Notes: generated by a model from the sequence alone, not told the origin. Shown: positions 18,104 to 27,384, numbered from the stretch's first letter. The stretch is DNA of 64,000 nt from Saprospiraceae bacterium (GCA_016714445.1 JADJNF010000008.1:744001-808000); one strand, 5' to 3'. Program-made: numbers and translations.

Positions 18104-19174
18104 TTAAAATAATGTGTCTAATCTTTTTTTAACCACAGCCTGCATCCCCATGGTTCCACAGGCATCTACTACTTTGTGCAGGTTTGCAAATTTCGGATTG
18201 CGTGTGTGTCCGCCTTTATATCGTGCATAAATCTGCTGTGCTATTACAGCAAGCTTAAACATACCATATGCAAAATAGAATACCCCGTTGCCCGGATCTT
18301 TCCCTGATCTCAAAGCATAACCATGTAATAATTCTTCCCTGGATGGATTGCCCGGCAAGGTAGTAGGACTGATATTGATATCTTTCAGCCAGTCCGGATC
18401 GTCAGCATTGACCCAATAGCCCAGTGAACTGCCCACATCCATCAGCGGATCACCGATAGTACTCATCTCCCAGTCGAGTACAGCGTTGATATCATTTGAT
18501 AATGGATCAAGGACGAGATTATCATATTTATAGTCATTATGTATAAGTGAAATTCCTGATGTTTTTGGGATATGACCTGCCAGCCAATGTGCAAGATTTT
18601 CAACAGACGCCACATCTTCGGTTTTACTATTGAAATATCTTTTGGTCCAACCGAAAATTTGTCTTTCCGGATAATTTTCAGGTTCAACAGCCAAACTGCT
18701 GAGTCCAATATCATGAATGTCAAGTTGATGAAGGATTACAAAATTATCTGTAAATACATTAAATATGTGTTTCATTTTATCAGGGGCCGGTAAAAAGTCA
18801 GTCGCTGTACCTGACCGTAGTATCCAACCTTCGACTTTTTCCATGATATAAAAATCTGAGCCCAGTATGTCAAGGTCATTACAGAAAAGAATTGGTTTGG
18901 GTACCTTATTATAAGATGGGAATAACGCCTTGAGTACATGATATTCTCTTGACATATCGTGACCGGATTTAATATTGGCGCCCACCGGCGGTTTACGCAA
19001 CACCCATTTGATGGTTTCATTTATTTCAAGCAAATAGGTTAGATTGGAATATCCACCGGCAAACTGCGAAATATGAATTGAATCAATATTCAGCCGCATC
19101 TCATTTTTTATAAAGGTAGTAAGTTTGGTTTTATCCAACTCTTCTCCTTTTCTGATTTCTGTAGCTTCATTCAT
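18104..19174 (-). CDS. APH-type phosphotransferase family protein (ACAD10/11 kinase-like)
   Basis: This 356-residue aminoglycoside-phosphotransferase-like kinase has the catalytic loop HNDYKYDN (His212, Asp214, Asn219) and the metal-binding DWE (Asp234). The N-lobe reads FAGGYSNLTYLLE and WVLRKPPVG. The sequence style (GHDMSREYHVLKAL, FYIMEKVEGWILR, STIGDPLMDVGSSLGYW) is that of the kinase half of ACAD10/ACAD11, not of antibiotic-resistance enzymes. Its first codons overlap the acyl-CoA dehydrogenase stop by 8 nt, so both are one translational unit. The human homologues phosphorylate 4-hydroxyacyl-CoA before dehydrogenation, and an equivalent role here is inferred. Confidence 0.85.
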   Translation of the reverse strand: MNEATEIRKGEELDKTKLTTFIKNEMRLNIDSIHISQFAGGYSNLTYLLEINETIKWVLRKPPVGANIKSGHDMSREYHVLKALFPSYNKVPKPILFCNDLDILGSDFYIMEKVEGWILRSGTATDFLPAPDKMKHIFNVFTDNFVILHQLDIHDIGLSSLAVEPENYPERQIFGWTKRYFNSKTEDVASVENLAHWLAGHIPKTSGISLIHNDYKYDNLVLDPLSNDINAVLDWEMSTIGDPLMDVGSSLGYWVNADDPDWLKDINISPTTLPGNPSREELLHGYALRSGKDPGNGVFYFAYGMFKLAVIAQQIYARYKGGHTRNPKFANLHKVVDACGTMGMQAVVKKRLDTLF

Positions 19175-20384
19175 GGACGGGCAAATAGGTTTTAAGTATC
19201 TCTTTTGTTACCCTGGATTTGTGTACTTCATCCGGGCCGTCATATATCCTAGCTCCCCGTTCATGACGGTACCACCAGGACAGTATAGTATCATCTGTAA
19301 TTCCCAGAGCACCGTGAACCTGAATCGCTTTGTCCAAAACATTTTGGAGAACATTTGCCACATAAAATTTGATGATGGATATTTCTATTTTTACATTTTC
19401 CTGTCCGTGTTTATCAATTTTTTCTGCAGCATCAAGGACCAGAAGCCTTGCAGCATTGATTTCTGCCCGACATTCTGCAATCCAGTTTTGAATGGTTTGT
19501 TTTTCAGAAAGAGACTTTCCCAGAGACGTTTTTCTGCTTATTGCATATCTGCACATCATGTCAAAAGCACGTTCACAAATACCGATCCATCGCATACAAT
19601 GGTGTATCCTGCCCGGGCCAAGTCTGGTCTGAGCAATAGCAAATCCATCCCCTTCATTTCCTAATATATTGGTGACAGGTACTTTGCAATGGTCGTATCG
19701 GATTTCTGCATGACTGAAATAACCCTCTCCCGTGTCCCCCATGATGGGAATATTGCGAACCATATTAAATCCTTTCGTTTCTGTGGGAACGATGATCTGG
19801 CTGGTACGTTTATACGGATTGGGGTGTGTCGGATTGGTTACAGCCATAACTATTGCAAAATCAGCACCATCAGCAGATGAGGTAAACCATTTATGACCAT
19901 TTATGATATATTCGTTTCCTTCTCTTACGGCGAAAGTATCCATTAGAAGTGGATTTGATCCTGCATTCTGAGGTTCTGTCATTGAAAAACAGCTTCTGAT
20001 ATCTCCATTCAACAGGGGGCGCAGATATTTTTCTATTTGTTTATCTGTGCCAAAATCCATCAAAATTTCCATATTGCCTGCGTCGGGAGCCTGACAGTTA
20101 AATACATAATGTCCAATGGGGCTTAAACCAAGTATTTCACTCACCATGCCATGTTGCTTATTGGAAAGACCCATGCCGCCATACGTTTGAGGTATCTGAG
20201 GGCACCATAGGTTTTTGGATTTTACATAAGTTCTCAGATGGTTGAGTTCTAAAAATGCTTCATTCCAGGGGAGTTTTAAAATTTTAAGTTCAATAGGAAC
20301 AAGTTTATTCAGAACAAAATCCCTGATTTCAAACAGGATTTTTTCAAAATTTTGCTCTGATAATTCAGAAGATGAGTGTTTCAT
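19167..20384 (-). CDS. Acyl-CoA dehydrogenase, ACAD10/11-like
   Basis: This is a 405-residue flavin-dependent acyl-CoA dehydrogenase when started at the ATG at 20384; an upstream ATG at 20411 adds nine residues. It has the FAD/acyl-CoA contact regions CFSMTEPQNAGSNP, YIINGHKWFTSSADGADF and RIHHCMRWIG, and the C-terminal IQVHGALGITDD. Where many family members have a YEG-type catalytic region, this has YDGPDEVH with Asp382, as in ACAD10/ACAD11. It overlaps the kinase-like gene downstream by 8 nt, so the pair resembles a split version of the animal fusion proteins. The substrate is inferred only. Confidence 0.88.
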   Translation of the reverse strand: MKHSSSELSEQNFEKILFEIRDFVLNKLVPIELKILKLPWNEAFLELNHLRTYVKSKNLWCPQIPQTYGGMGLSNKQHGMVSEILGLSPIGHYVFNCQAPDAGNMEILMDFGTDKQIEKYLRPLLNGDIRSCFSMTEPQNAGSNPLLMDTFAVREGNEYIINGHKWFTSSADGADFAIVMAVTNPTHPNPYKRTSQIIVPTETKGFNMVRNIPIMGDTGEGYFSHAEIRYDHCKVPVTNILGNEGDGFAIAQTRLGPGRIHHCMRWIGICERAFDMMCRYAISRKTSLGKSLSEKQTIQNWIAECRAEINAARLLVLDAAEKIDKHGQENVKIEISIIKFYVANVLQNVLDKAIQVHGALGITDDTILSWWYRHERGARIYDGPDEVHKSRVTKEILKTYLPVHE

Positions 20385-20617
20385 TATTGTGGTTTGGGTT
20401 ACAAAAATCAAAAATAAGAAAAATATACCGACGAGATTTTATTTTGTACCGACGATTTTCTAAATGTCTTTATCTAAACAAAATAAATCTGCCGCTATAT
20501 TACTCAAAATCAACAATATAGAATTAATTATATTTTAAGGCAAATTTTTTTGAGTTTAAATGGAATATCTTTTACAGCAGATAATAAAATACACGCTAAA
20601 ATTGGTCGATTTATTTT

Positions 20618-20625
20618 TATATTTG
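20618..20625 (+). promoter_or_regulatory. Bacteroidota -7 element upstream of M20 peptidase
   Basis: TATATTTG matches the TAnnTTTG consensus of the primary Bacteroidota sigma factor and lies 24 bp before the ATG at 20650. No clear TTTG -33 box sits at the ideal distance, so this is a moderate call. Confidence 0.45.
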
Positions 20626-20649
20626 ACTGTATTTTAAAATCAAACTAAA

Positions 20650-22107
20650 ATGAAGAACATTTTAAAATTTTTGGCCCTTGTTTTACTGGTTTTAGCTGCA
20701 GTATTGCTGATAAACACATACCGGACAACAAGCAGACAAATGTCCGGTCTTGATACTGCGTTGATGATTAATATTTCTGATACTGCAGTTTTCAATTTAT
20801 CAGCAGCCATACAATTCAGGACCGTATCAAATGCTGACCCAACTATGATTGATAGTGCACAGTTTGAAAAATTTATTGATTTTATAGCTGTAACTTATCC
20901 TTTGGTGCATGCCAATCTAAATTTTGAACGGGTAAATTCTTATGCGTTACTATATGAATGGAAGGGAAAGAATACATCTCTTAAGCCAGCCCTTTTGATG
21001 GGTCACTATGATGTCGTGCCGGTAATACAAGGGACAGAGCGACTTTGGGAGCACAAACCATTTGATGGTGAAATTGCGCAGGGATATGTTTATGGTCGGG
21101 GAGCACTGGATGATAAAACCACAGTAATGGGAGTGCTTGAAGCAGTAGAACATTTACTGAAAACCGGATATAAGCCGGAACGTAGTTTGTATCTTGCATT
21201 TGGACATGACGAAGAAGTACTGGGAAAATATGGTGGAAAAGAAATAGCATCTATCCTAAAAAAAAGAAATGTTGCCCTTGAATATGTTTTGGACGAGGGC
21301 GGAATGATCAAACAGGACGGAGTAGAAGGTCTAAATAAACCCATTGCTATGATTGGAATAGCTGAAAAGGGATATGTAACCTTAAGGTTGACCGCTACAG
21401 GGGAAGGAGGACATTCATCTATGCCCCCACCACAAACCAGTATAGGCGATCTGGCAGAAGCCATTGACAGGTTACAAAAGAACCCTTTCCCGGCCAGGCT
21501 GGAAGGGGCAGCGGGTTATATGCTGGACTATCTGGCACCTGAAATGCCATTTACCACCAAACTAGCCATGAGCAACAGATGGTTATTTAGTTCAGCCATC
21601 ATCGGTAGTATGGAAAAAACAAACTCCGGTAATGCAACAGTACGCACCACTACCGCACCAACAATTTTGGATGCGGGATTAAAAGAAAATGTTTTGCCTA
21701 TCGACGCTACAGCCAAAATTAATTTCAGGATACTTCCGGGTGATTCAGTCGCAGGAGTAATAAATTATGTAAAGAAAGTGATTAAAAATGATAGTATACA
21801 AGTAGAAGTGGTAGGAGAATCCGGTACTGATCCTTCTTTTGTTTCAGATACAGCGTCAGTAAGTTTCAAACTCATTCATTCTACAGTAAAACGCTGTTTC
21901 CCCGATGTGATGGTCGCTCCTTATCTTGTAGTAGGTGCTACCGACTCCAGATATTTTAAGGATTTGTCTCTCAATATTTACCGTTTTATGCCGGTGAGAT
22001 TTACAGATGAGGATCTCAAAAGATTTCATGGTACCAATGAACGAATCAGTACAGAAGATTTTAAAAATGTCGTTCGCTTTTATGTGGAGTTAATTAAATC
22101 AGAATAA
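20650..22107 (+). CDS. M20 family metallocarboxypeptidase (CPS1/PM20D1-like)
   Basis: This 485-residue zinc peptidase has an N-terminal membrane anchor or uncleaved signal (about 5-23). The metal and catalytic motifs are MGHYDVVP (His119, Asp121), GRGALDDKT (Asp154) and FGHDEEVLGKYGG (Glu188/Glu189). The dimerisation domain holds GEGGHSSMPP, and the C-terminal half supplies FRILPGDS and VGATDSRYFK. It resembles Gly-X carboxypeptidase CPS1 and PM20D1, which act on dipeptides or N-acyl amino acids. It would face the periplasm. It is flanked by genes on the opposite strand and appears monocistronic. Confidence 0.92.
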   Translation: MKNILKFLALVLLVLAAVLLINTYRTTSRQMSGLDTALMINISDTAVFNLSAAIQFRTVSNADPTMIDSAQFEKFIDFIAVTYPLVHANLNFERVNSYALLYEWKGKNTSLKPALLMGHYDVVPVIQGTERLWEHKPFDGEIAQGYVYGRGALDDKTTVMGVLEAVEHLLKTGYKPERSLYLAFGHDEEVLGKYGGKEIASILKKRNVALEYVLDEGGMIKQDGVEGLNKPIAMIGIAEKGYVTLRLTATGEGGHSSMPPPQTSIGDLAEAIDRLQKNPFPARLEGAAGYMLDYLAPEMPFTTKLAMSNRWLFSSAIIGSMEKTNSGNATVRTTTAPTILDAGLKENVLPIDATAKINFRILPGDSVAGVINYVKKVIKNDSIQVEVVGESGTDPSFVSDTASVSFKLIHSTVKRCFPDVMVAPYLVVGATDSRYFKDLSLNIYRFMPVRFTDEDLKRFHGTNERISTEDFKNVVRFYVELIKSE

Positions 22108-22109
22108 TG

Positions 22110-22868
22110 TCAGGCATGTAAAAATTTTGCTATGGCTTCTTTTGCAAAATCTGAAATAATCAGCTTGCCACTCATTTCTGCTCTCTGCTCCAGTAAATTA
22201 TCCCAATGATCTGTACCTTCCCAAAAAATCTTTTTAAGCTGTAAAAGTGCAGCCGGATTTTTTTGTATCAGATCAGCAGTAAAGTATCCAATGTATGCAT
22301 CCAGTTGCTCGACACTTTCAAACGCTTCAGTAAAAAGCCCTTTTTGTTTGGCCCATTCTGCTGTTTGCCATTCCGTGGCATTGAGTGCCATCTGGCTGAA
22401 TGCAGATAATCCAATTTTTCGCTCTACTGCCGGTCCGATCACAAAGGGTCCTATGCCGACAGCCAATTCAGAAAGTCGGACAGAAGCGTATTTTGTAGCC
22501 ATACAATAATCACATGCGGCCGCCAGACCTACGCCGCCACCTACTGCTTTACCATGTACCCGGCCGACAACTATTTTGGGGCATTTTCTGATGGCATTGA
22601 TAACACTTGCAAAGCCCATAAAAAACTTTTTTCCGATTTCAAAATCCTGGATAGCGGCAAGTTCTGTAAAACTTGCTCCGGCACAAAATGATCTGTCACC
22701 GGCACTTTTCAGGATAATAAGAACGGTGTTTTCGTCATCTCCTGCCTGATTGATATGAGTCACCAGTTCATTGAGTAGATGACCCGGAAGGGAGTTTTGT
22801 GCAGGATGAAAAAACTCTATGGTAGTGATGTGGTTTGTTGTTGTCGATGTAATTTGTCCTTGTGACAT
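22110..22868 (-). CDS. Enoyl-CoA hydratase/isomerase family protein
   Basis: This 252-residue crotonase-fold protein has the oxyanion-hole region RSFCAGASFTEL and the second conserved segment VHGKAVGGGVGLAAACDYC. In the usual catalytic-Glu segment it reads LSELAVGIGPFVIGP, with Glu in SEL. It could hydrate enoyl-CoA or isomerise a double bond. Its closeness to paaZ hints at aromatic or branched-chain acyl-CoA breakdown, but a 648-residue protein gene lies between them. It is convergent with the M20 gene (2 bp between stops). The substrate cannot be assigned. Confidence 0.87.
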   Translation of the reverse strand: MSQGQITSTTTNHITTIEFFHPAQNSLPGHLLNELVTHINQAGDDENTVLIILKSAGDRSFCAGASFTELAAIQDFEIGKKFFMGFASVINAIRKCPKIVVGRVHGKAVGGGVGLAAACDYCMATKYASVRLSELAVGIGPFVIGPAVERKIGLSAFSQMALNATEWQTAEWAKQKGLFTEAFESVEQLDAYIGYFTADLIQKNPAALLQLKKIFWEGTDHWDNLLEQRAEMSGKLIISDFAKEAIAKFLHA

Positions 22869-22879
22869 TGGGTTAATTT

Positions 22880-24826
22880 TTATTTTTGATTAAATTTTTT
22901 TCTCAAATATTCTACAAAAGTGGTTTCTTTATAATTATACCTTTTTATTTGAAATTTTTTTTCATCGATCCAATTTTTAACAGGGCTATAGTACAATAAA
23001 TTTTGGGCAGCCATGTTTTCTCTTGTCTCAATTATAAGATTAGCTGACTCCATCTCCTTTCCTGCAAAATGCAGACAATAAGCAATATATTCATCTAACT
23101 GGGTTATATTAGTAGGGTTGCGAATTTTTTTGTTATCGAAAAGTTGAGTATTGTTTTTTAATCCTTTGATAAATAATGTTGCTTCGGAATAATCATTTTC
23201 ACTGCTACAACTATAAAGATAGGACTCAATAACCATAGAAACAGAAAAATTGAAATGGATCGACATAAAGATTGGGTTGTCCTTGTAATTCAGGATTTTT
23301 TTTATTTCTGAAATTCTAAGTTCATGTTGCATTTCATCAAACATAACGTGATAGTAAGATTTGAAGATATAATAATCTCCGCCAAACATTTTATTACCTA
23401 AACTATCATAAAAATCTGTAGTCATCCATTTATCATATTCGATGATCATGATAAAGTCTAAAAACCTTTTATCAAACAAAACGAGATCAAATGTTTTATT
23501 AGTATTTTCAACTATTCTATTTTCACGGATAAAATCAATTCGAAAAGAGTCTATTTTTTCATATTGATCTTCAAAAACTTTTAAGTATTTCTCATTTTGT
23601 TTTTCTTTAAAATATTGCTTTTCCTTTTTAGAAACAATAGATTCCGAATACTTATTGAGTGAAAGATTAAGCAAAAGTTTGGCAGCTTTACTATCCAATA
23701 TCCGGCCATTAGTAACTGCCAGATAATCATCTATAAGAAAAGAATATTGATAGTAAGGAAGGCGCCTGTGCAAAATTGCATCTATGTATTGTAATAAAAA
23801 GGATGTATCTTTATTTCTTTGTGAATATTCTGATTCATAAAAATTAAGAAAATTTTTATGAATCAGAATATTTTCTAAAAAATCATTCACAACTAAAAAA
23901 TCTCCATACGGATTATTCATATCATATGTGCTGAATAAAACGCCTTGTTTATCCAGAATAATGCAACAGTCTTTTTGGTAATATAAAAAACCATCGATAC
24001 TTCTGAACAAATCATTTTTATTTCCAAATTCGGATCCAATATAGATTAGGTTATTTTTAAAAAAATGGTTAAACTTCAATAATTTTAATGTTAACTTTTC
24101 AGCTAAAAATTGATAATATCCCGGTATTTCATTGTCTTCAAGTGCAAAAAGGATCAATAAATTCCTTCCTGATCTTTTAGCTTCTTTTAAAGCAGCTTTT
24201 TTATTATAAAATATATTAAAAGATTGTCTTCCCAATGGCCTTTCTATCTGAGTTGCAACTAAGTCATCAATCAAATACAAATCTAACGAGTTAAACACAT
24301 TTTTTTTTATTAGTAGTTGAATATATTCTAAGATATAAGTGCTGTCATGGAAACGTGTATTGTATTCCTTTTTAAAGTTGTAAATTGTCTGTTGTTCTTT
24401 AATTACTATATCAAGTTGGTCAATCAGATCTTTATTAGAAACATTTTCAATACTTTTGAAACGTATTTTTATCTTATTTTTATTTAATACAAATCTGAAA
24501 CGATCTAAAGTATTGCCGAAAGTATCAATCACTGATACCCCACGCCACACATTAGAATCTCTTTCTGCAGGAAGATTGTATACGGGATTTATATTTAAAA
24601 TATAATACTTAAAAAAATTTGGATACATCATCAAATGATTAATCACAAATTGTCTGTATGTATCCAAATCAATATCTCCGGCATCATCAGAGTATTCAAA
24701 CGAAAAAACAGACCTGTTACTTAGTTTAGCTTCTTTTAATGCCTCATCATAATTAACAAAATAATCTTGTCCGTAAGAACATTGAAACAAAAATACCAAT
24801 AAAAAAATATGTATTAAATTTTTCAT
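22880..24826 (-). CDS. Secreted protein with duplicated thioredoxin-like domains, no CxxC
   Basis: This 648-residue protein has a signal peptide (MKNLIHIFLLVFLFQCSYGQ). Two repeated regions have the look of a thioredoxin-7-like fold: NYDEALKEAKLSNRSVFSFEY (about 26-46) and KKAALKEAKRSGRNLLILFAL (starting about residue 207). Each is followed by a strand pattern resembling the rest of a thioredoxin domain. Neither has CxxC, so a redox function is unlikely. The C-terminal half is helix-rich and may hold TPR-like helices (LDEYIAYCLHFAGKEMESA). The DNA is visibly AT-richer than its neighbours and carries a perfect 22-bp inverted repeat. I cannot name a function. Confidence 0.7.
   Translation of the reverse strand: MKNLIHIFLLVFLFQCSYGQDYFVNYDEALKEAKLSNRSVFSFEYSDDAGDIDLDTYRQFVINHLMMYPNFFKYYILNINPVYNLPAERDSNVWRGVSVIDTFGNTLDRFRFVLNKNKIKIRFKSIENVSNKDLIDQLDIVIKEQQTIYNFKKEYNTRFHDSTYILEYIQLLIKKNVFNSLDLYLIDDLVATQIERPLGRQSFNIFYNKKAALKEAKRSGRNLLILFALEDNEIPGYYQFLAEKLTLKLLKFNHFFKNNLIYIGSEFGNKNDLFRSIDGFLYYQKDCCIILDKQGVLFSTYDMNNPYGDFLVVNDFLENILIHKNFLNFYESEYSQRNKDTSFLLQYIDAILHRRLPYYQYSFLIDDYLAVTNGRILDSKAAKLLLNLSLNKYSESIVSKKEKQYFKEKQNEKYLKVFEDQYEKIDSFRIDFIRENRIVENTNKTFDLVLFDKRFLDFIMIIEYDKWMTTDFYDSLGNKMFGGDYYIFKSYYHVMFDEMQHELRISEIKKILNYKDNPIFMSIHFNFSVSMVIESYLYSCSSENDYSEATLFIKGLKNNTQLFDNKKIRNPTNITQLDEYIAYCLHFAGKEMESANLIIETRENMAAQNLLYYSPVKNWIDEKKFQIKRYNYKETTFVEYLRKKFNQK
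23824..23872. repeat. Perfect 22-bp inverted repeat inside a coding region
   Basis: Positions 23824-23845 are the exact reverse complement of 23851-23872, separated by the 5-nt loop AAGAA (23846-23850). On the coding strand it encodes the stretch around ILIHKNFLNFYESEYS of the thioredoxin-like protein. A transcript could fold into a stable hairpin with a 22-bp stem. Its origin is unknown; template switching during replication is a common route to such palindromes. Confidence 0.93.
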
Positions 24827-24841
24827 ACCGGAGACGATTAT

Positions 24842-26884
24842 TTACATTCCCTTCATCTTCACCATAGTCAGTATAGTCGCAATAGCCACCGTCTCACCGG
24901 TCTCATCATACACATCTACTAGCCACTTGACGATCCCTTTGGTGTAATCTTCGTCTTCCCGTTTTTCCTGAGCGACTTTTTCTTTAACGGTAAGTCTCAC
25001 GCCTATGGTCATACCGGGGTATACGGGTTTGGTAAAACGACATTCTTCCAGACCATAATTGAGCATAACGGGTCCTTTAGCAGCATCTACAAATAGACCT
25101 GCGGCGGCTGACAAAACGAAATAACCATGTGCCACTCGCTGCGTAAATGGTGTGTCTTTCAGTGAGGTAGCATCTGTATGTGCATAAAAATGATCCCAGG
25201 ATACATTGGCAAAATTGACGATATCTGCATCTGTTACTGTACGTTTGTGTGTGATAAGCGTTTCGCCTATTTCCAACTCTTCAAAGTATTTTTTGAATGG
25301 ATGTCTGACGTCTTCGATATATTTTCCGCCATACTGATATTGTTGGGTGATGTGAGATAGCGTCGTGGGTGTACCCTGGATAGCACATCGCTGCATATAA
25401 TGTTTTACTCCGCGCATTCCACCCATTTCTTCGCCACCGCCTGCCCGACCCGGACCACCATGTACCAGCAAAGGCATGGGAGAGCCATGACCTGTACTTT
25501 CTTTGGCAGATTCCCGGTTGAGCACTAAGATTCTGCCGTGATGTGTAGCGGCATTGACCACATATTCCCTGGCGATTTTGTCATCAAAGGTAACGATAGA
25601 ACTACACAAGGAACCTTTTCCTTTTCTTGCCAACTCTATTGCCTCGTCCATGTCCTTATAAGGCATCATAGTTGAGACCGGTCCAAAAGCTTCTATTTCA
25701 TGTGTTCCTATTTGTTCGAAAGGTCGGTCATTTCTTAATAAGATTGGTGCCATGTAAGCACCTTTTTCCTTACTGCCGTGGGTAACTTCAAAACTTTCCA
25801 AATCACCATATACCAACTGTGAAAAAGACAGCAACTCACCCAATTTGTCTTTTACTTCCTTTACTTGCTCCTGACCCGCGAGTGCACCCATACGCACACC
25901 TTCTGTTCGGGGATCGCCAATCGCCAGTCCTGTCAGTGATTTACCAATCGCTATTTGTACATCTTCCATGTAGTCTGCGGGTACGATAATCCTACGTACA
26001 GCGGTACATTTTTGTCCGCATTTGACAGTCATTTCTTTTCTGACTTCTTTCACAAATAAATCAAACTCCGGTGTACCGGGTGCTGCGTCCTGACCCAATA
26101 TAATGCTGTTGAGTGAATCTGCTTCCATATTGAACGGCACTGCCTCACGGATGATATTTGGGTTGGACTTGAGCTTGATGCCCGTACTTGCTGATCCTGT
26201 AAAAGTGACTACATCCTGATAATTGACATGGTCAAGTATAGTTCGTGCGCTTCCACATATGAGTTGGAGTGCGCCTTCGGGAAGAATACCTGAAGCAATA
26301 ATATCTTTCACTACCACTTCTGTCACAAACGATGTCAGGGTAGCAGGTTTTACTATAGCGGGCATACCTCCGAGCCAATTGACTGCACATTTTTCGAGCA
26401 TTCCCCATACAGGAAAGTTAAACGCATTGATATGTACAGCTACACCTTCTTTGGGTACTAAGATGTGATGCCCCATAAACGTACCACCTTTACTCAATCC
26501 TACAGGGTCACCTTCTGTGTAATAAGGGAGGTCAGGAAATTTTCGTCTAAGACTTGCGTTGGCAAAAAGATTGCCGATGCCTCCTTCTATATCAATCCAT
26601 GAGTCGATTCGTGTTGCTCCGGTTTTATAACTGACTTCGTAATATTTTTCTTTTCTATCCATGAGATATAGAGCCAGTGCTTTTAGCATACGACCTCGCT
26701 CCTGAAAAGTCAACTTACGTAAGTTCTTATTTCCCACTTTACGGCCATAATTCAGCATTTCTTCAAAATTCAAGCCATCACTTGTTGCTGTAGCTACTAA
26801 TTCTCCTGTGCTGGCGTCAAAAAGTGGCTGACCTTCACCCCTTCCATTCATCCATTTTCCTGTGACATAATTTTGTAACTGCAT
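24842..26884 (-). CDS. paaZ: Phenylacetate degradation bifunctional protein PaaZ
   Basis: This 680-residue fusion has an N-terminal aldehyde dehydrogenase domain (about 1-520) and a C-terminal MaoC-like hotdog hydratase domain (about 540-680). The dehydrogenase has the catalytic Cys293 in VKCGQKCTAVRR and the general base Glu254 in FNMEADSLN. The hydratase has the Asp/His motif in VSWDHFYAHTD. PaaZ opens the oxepin-CoA ring and oxidises the resulting semialdehyde in aerobic phenylacetate catabolism. The ring epoxidase genes paaABCDE are not in this window, and the only possible neighbour is the enoyl-CoA hydratase. Fusion length and motifs make the call secure; pathway completeness is untested. 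Confidence 0.94.
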   Translation of the reverse strand: MQLQNYVTGKWMNGRGEGQPLFDASTGELVATATSDGLNFEEMLNYGRKVGNKNLRKLTFQERGRMLKALALYLMDRKEKYYEVSYKTGATRIDSWIDIEGGIGNLFANASLRRKFPDLPYYTEGDPVGLSKGGTFMGHHILVPKEGVAVHINAFNFPVWGMLEKCAVNWLGGMPAIVKPATLTSFVTEVVVKDIIASGILPEGALQLICGSARTILDHVNYQDVVTFTGSASTGIKLKSNPNIIREAVPFNMEADSLNSIILGQDAAPGTPEFDLFVKEVRKEMTVKCGQKCTAVRRIIVPADYMEDVQIAIGKSLTGLAIGDPRTEGVRMGALAGQEQVKEVKDKLGELLSFSQLVYGDLESFEVTHGSKEKGAYMAPILLRNDRPFEQIGTHEIEAFGPVSTMMPYKDMDEAIELARKGKGSLCSSIVTFDDKIAREYVVNAATHHGRILVLNRESAKESTGHGSPMPLLVHGGPGRAGGGEEMGGMRGVKHYMQRCAIQGTPTTLSHITQQYQYGGKYIEDVRHPFKKYFEELEIGETLITHKRTVTDADIVNFANVSWDHFYAHTDATSLKDTPFTQRVAHGYFVLSAAAGLFVDAAKGPVMLNYGLEECRFTKPVYPGMTIGVRLTVKEKVAQEKREDEDYTKGIVKWLVDVYDETGETVAIATILTMVKMKGM

Positions 26885-27027
26885 GGTGTCTTATTATTGA
26901 TTAGGTAGTGCGAAGATAGAGAATAAATAACGATTGATTGAGTTCCAAAATATTAGATTATGTTTAAAATTCATATTTGAGTGCAGTGGTCACATGTACT
27001 TACTTTGTTGAGTAGTTGAAATAACAA

Positions 27028-27384
27028 CTATATCTCACCTATCTTAAATGAAACACTTCCATCTTTCTGATATAAAAAACCAAAATACTTAAACTGAAGC
27101 GTTACCTGATCTGCAGAAGTGGCTCCACTGTTTCCATCAGGTGTTTTTACAGCCAGTTTTAAATTGCGAAGTTTTCCATCTTCAAAAAATTCTGACTTTG
27201 AAAAATCAATGTCAATACCTTGTTTTGCCAATTTTATAACCATAGAAGATAATTCTGCTTTAGTAGTTTGATGAGACACTTTCATCAGTGCATATCCTTC
27301 TGATTGTTCCAGTATAGTAGGTAGTTCTTTTGGCTGGCATGAAAAAAGCAGTAATATCAAAGGTAATAAAAATATATTTTTCAT
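27028..27384 (-). CDS. Small hypothetical lipoprotein
   Basis: This 118-residue protein has a lipoprotein signal (MKNIFLLPLILLLFSC), with the lipid-accepting Cys at residue 16, and no recognised domain. The mature part contains KAELSSMVIKLAKQGIDIDFSKSEF and DGKLRNLKLAVKTPDG. This alpha/beta pattern recalls a small domain seen in some Bacteroidota M56/BlaR1-type regulatory proteins, and that similarity is only an impression. It lies 143 bp upstream of paaZ on the same strand. Function is unknown. Confidence 0.65.
   Translation of the reverse strand: MKNIFLLPLILLLFSCQPKELPTILEQSEGYALMKVSHQTTKAELSSMVIKLAKQGIDIDFSKSEFFEDGKLRNLKLAVKTPDGNSGATSADQVTLQFKYFGFLYQKDGSVSFKIGEI

Noticed and set aside
18104..19174. 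Aminoglycoside resistance gene
   Set aside because: The APH fold is present, but the ACAD10/11-like style and overlap with an acyl-CoA dehydrogenase argue for a metabolic kinase.
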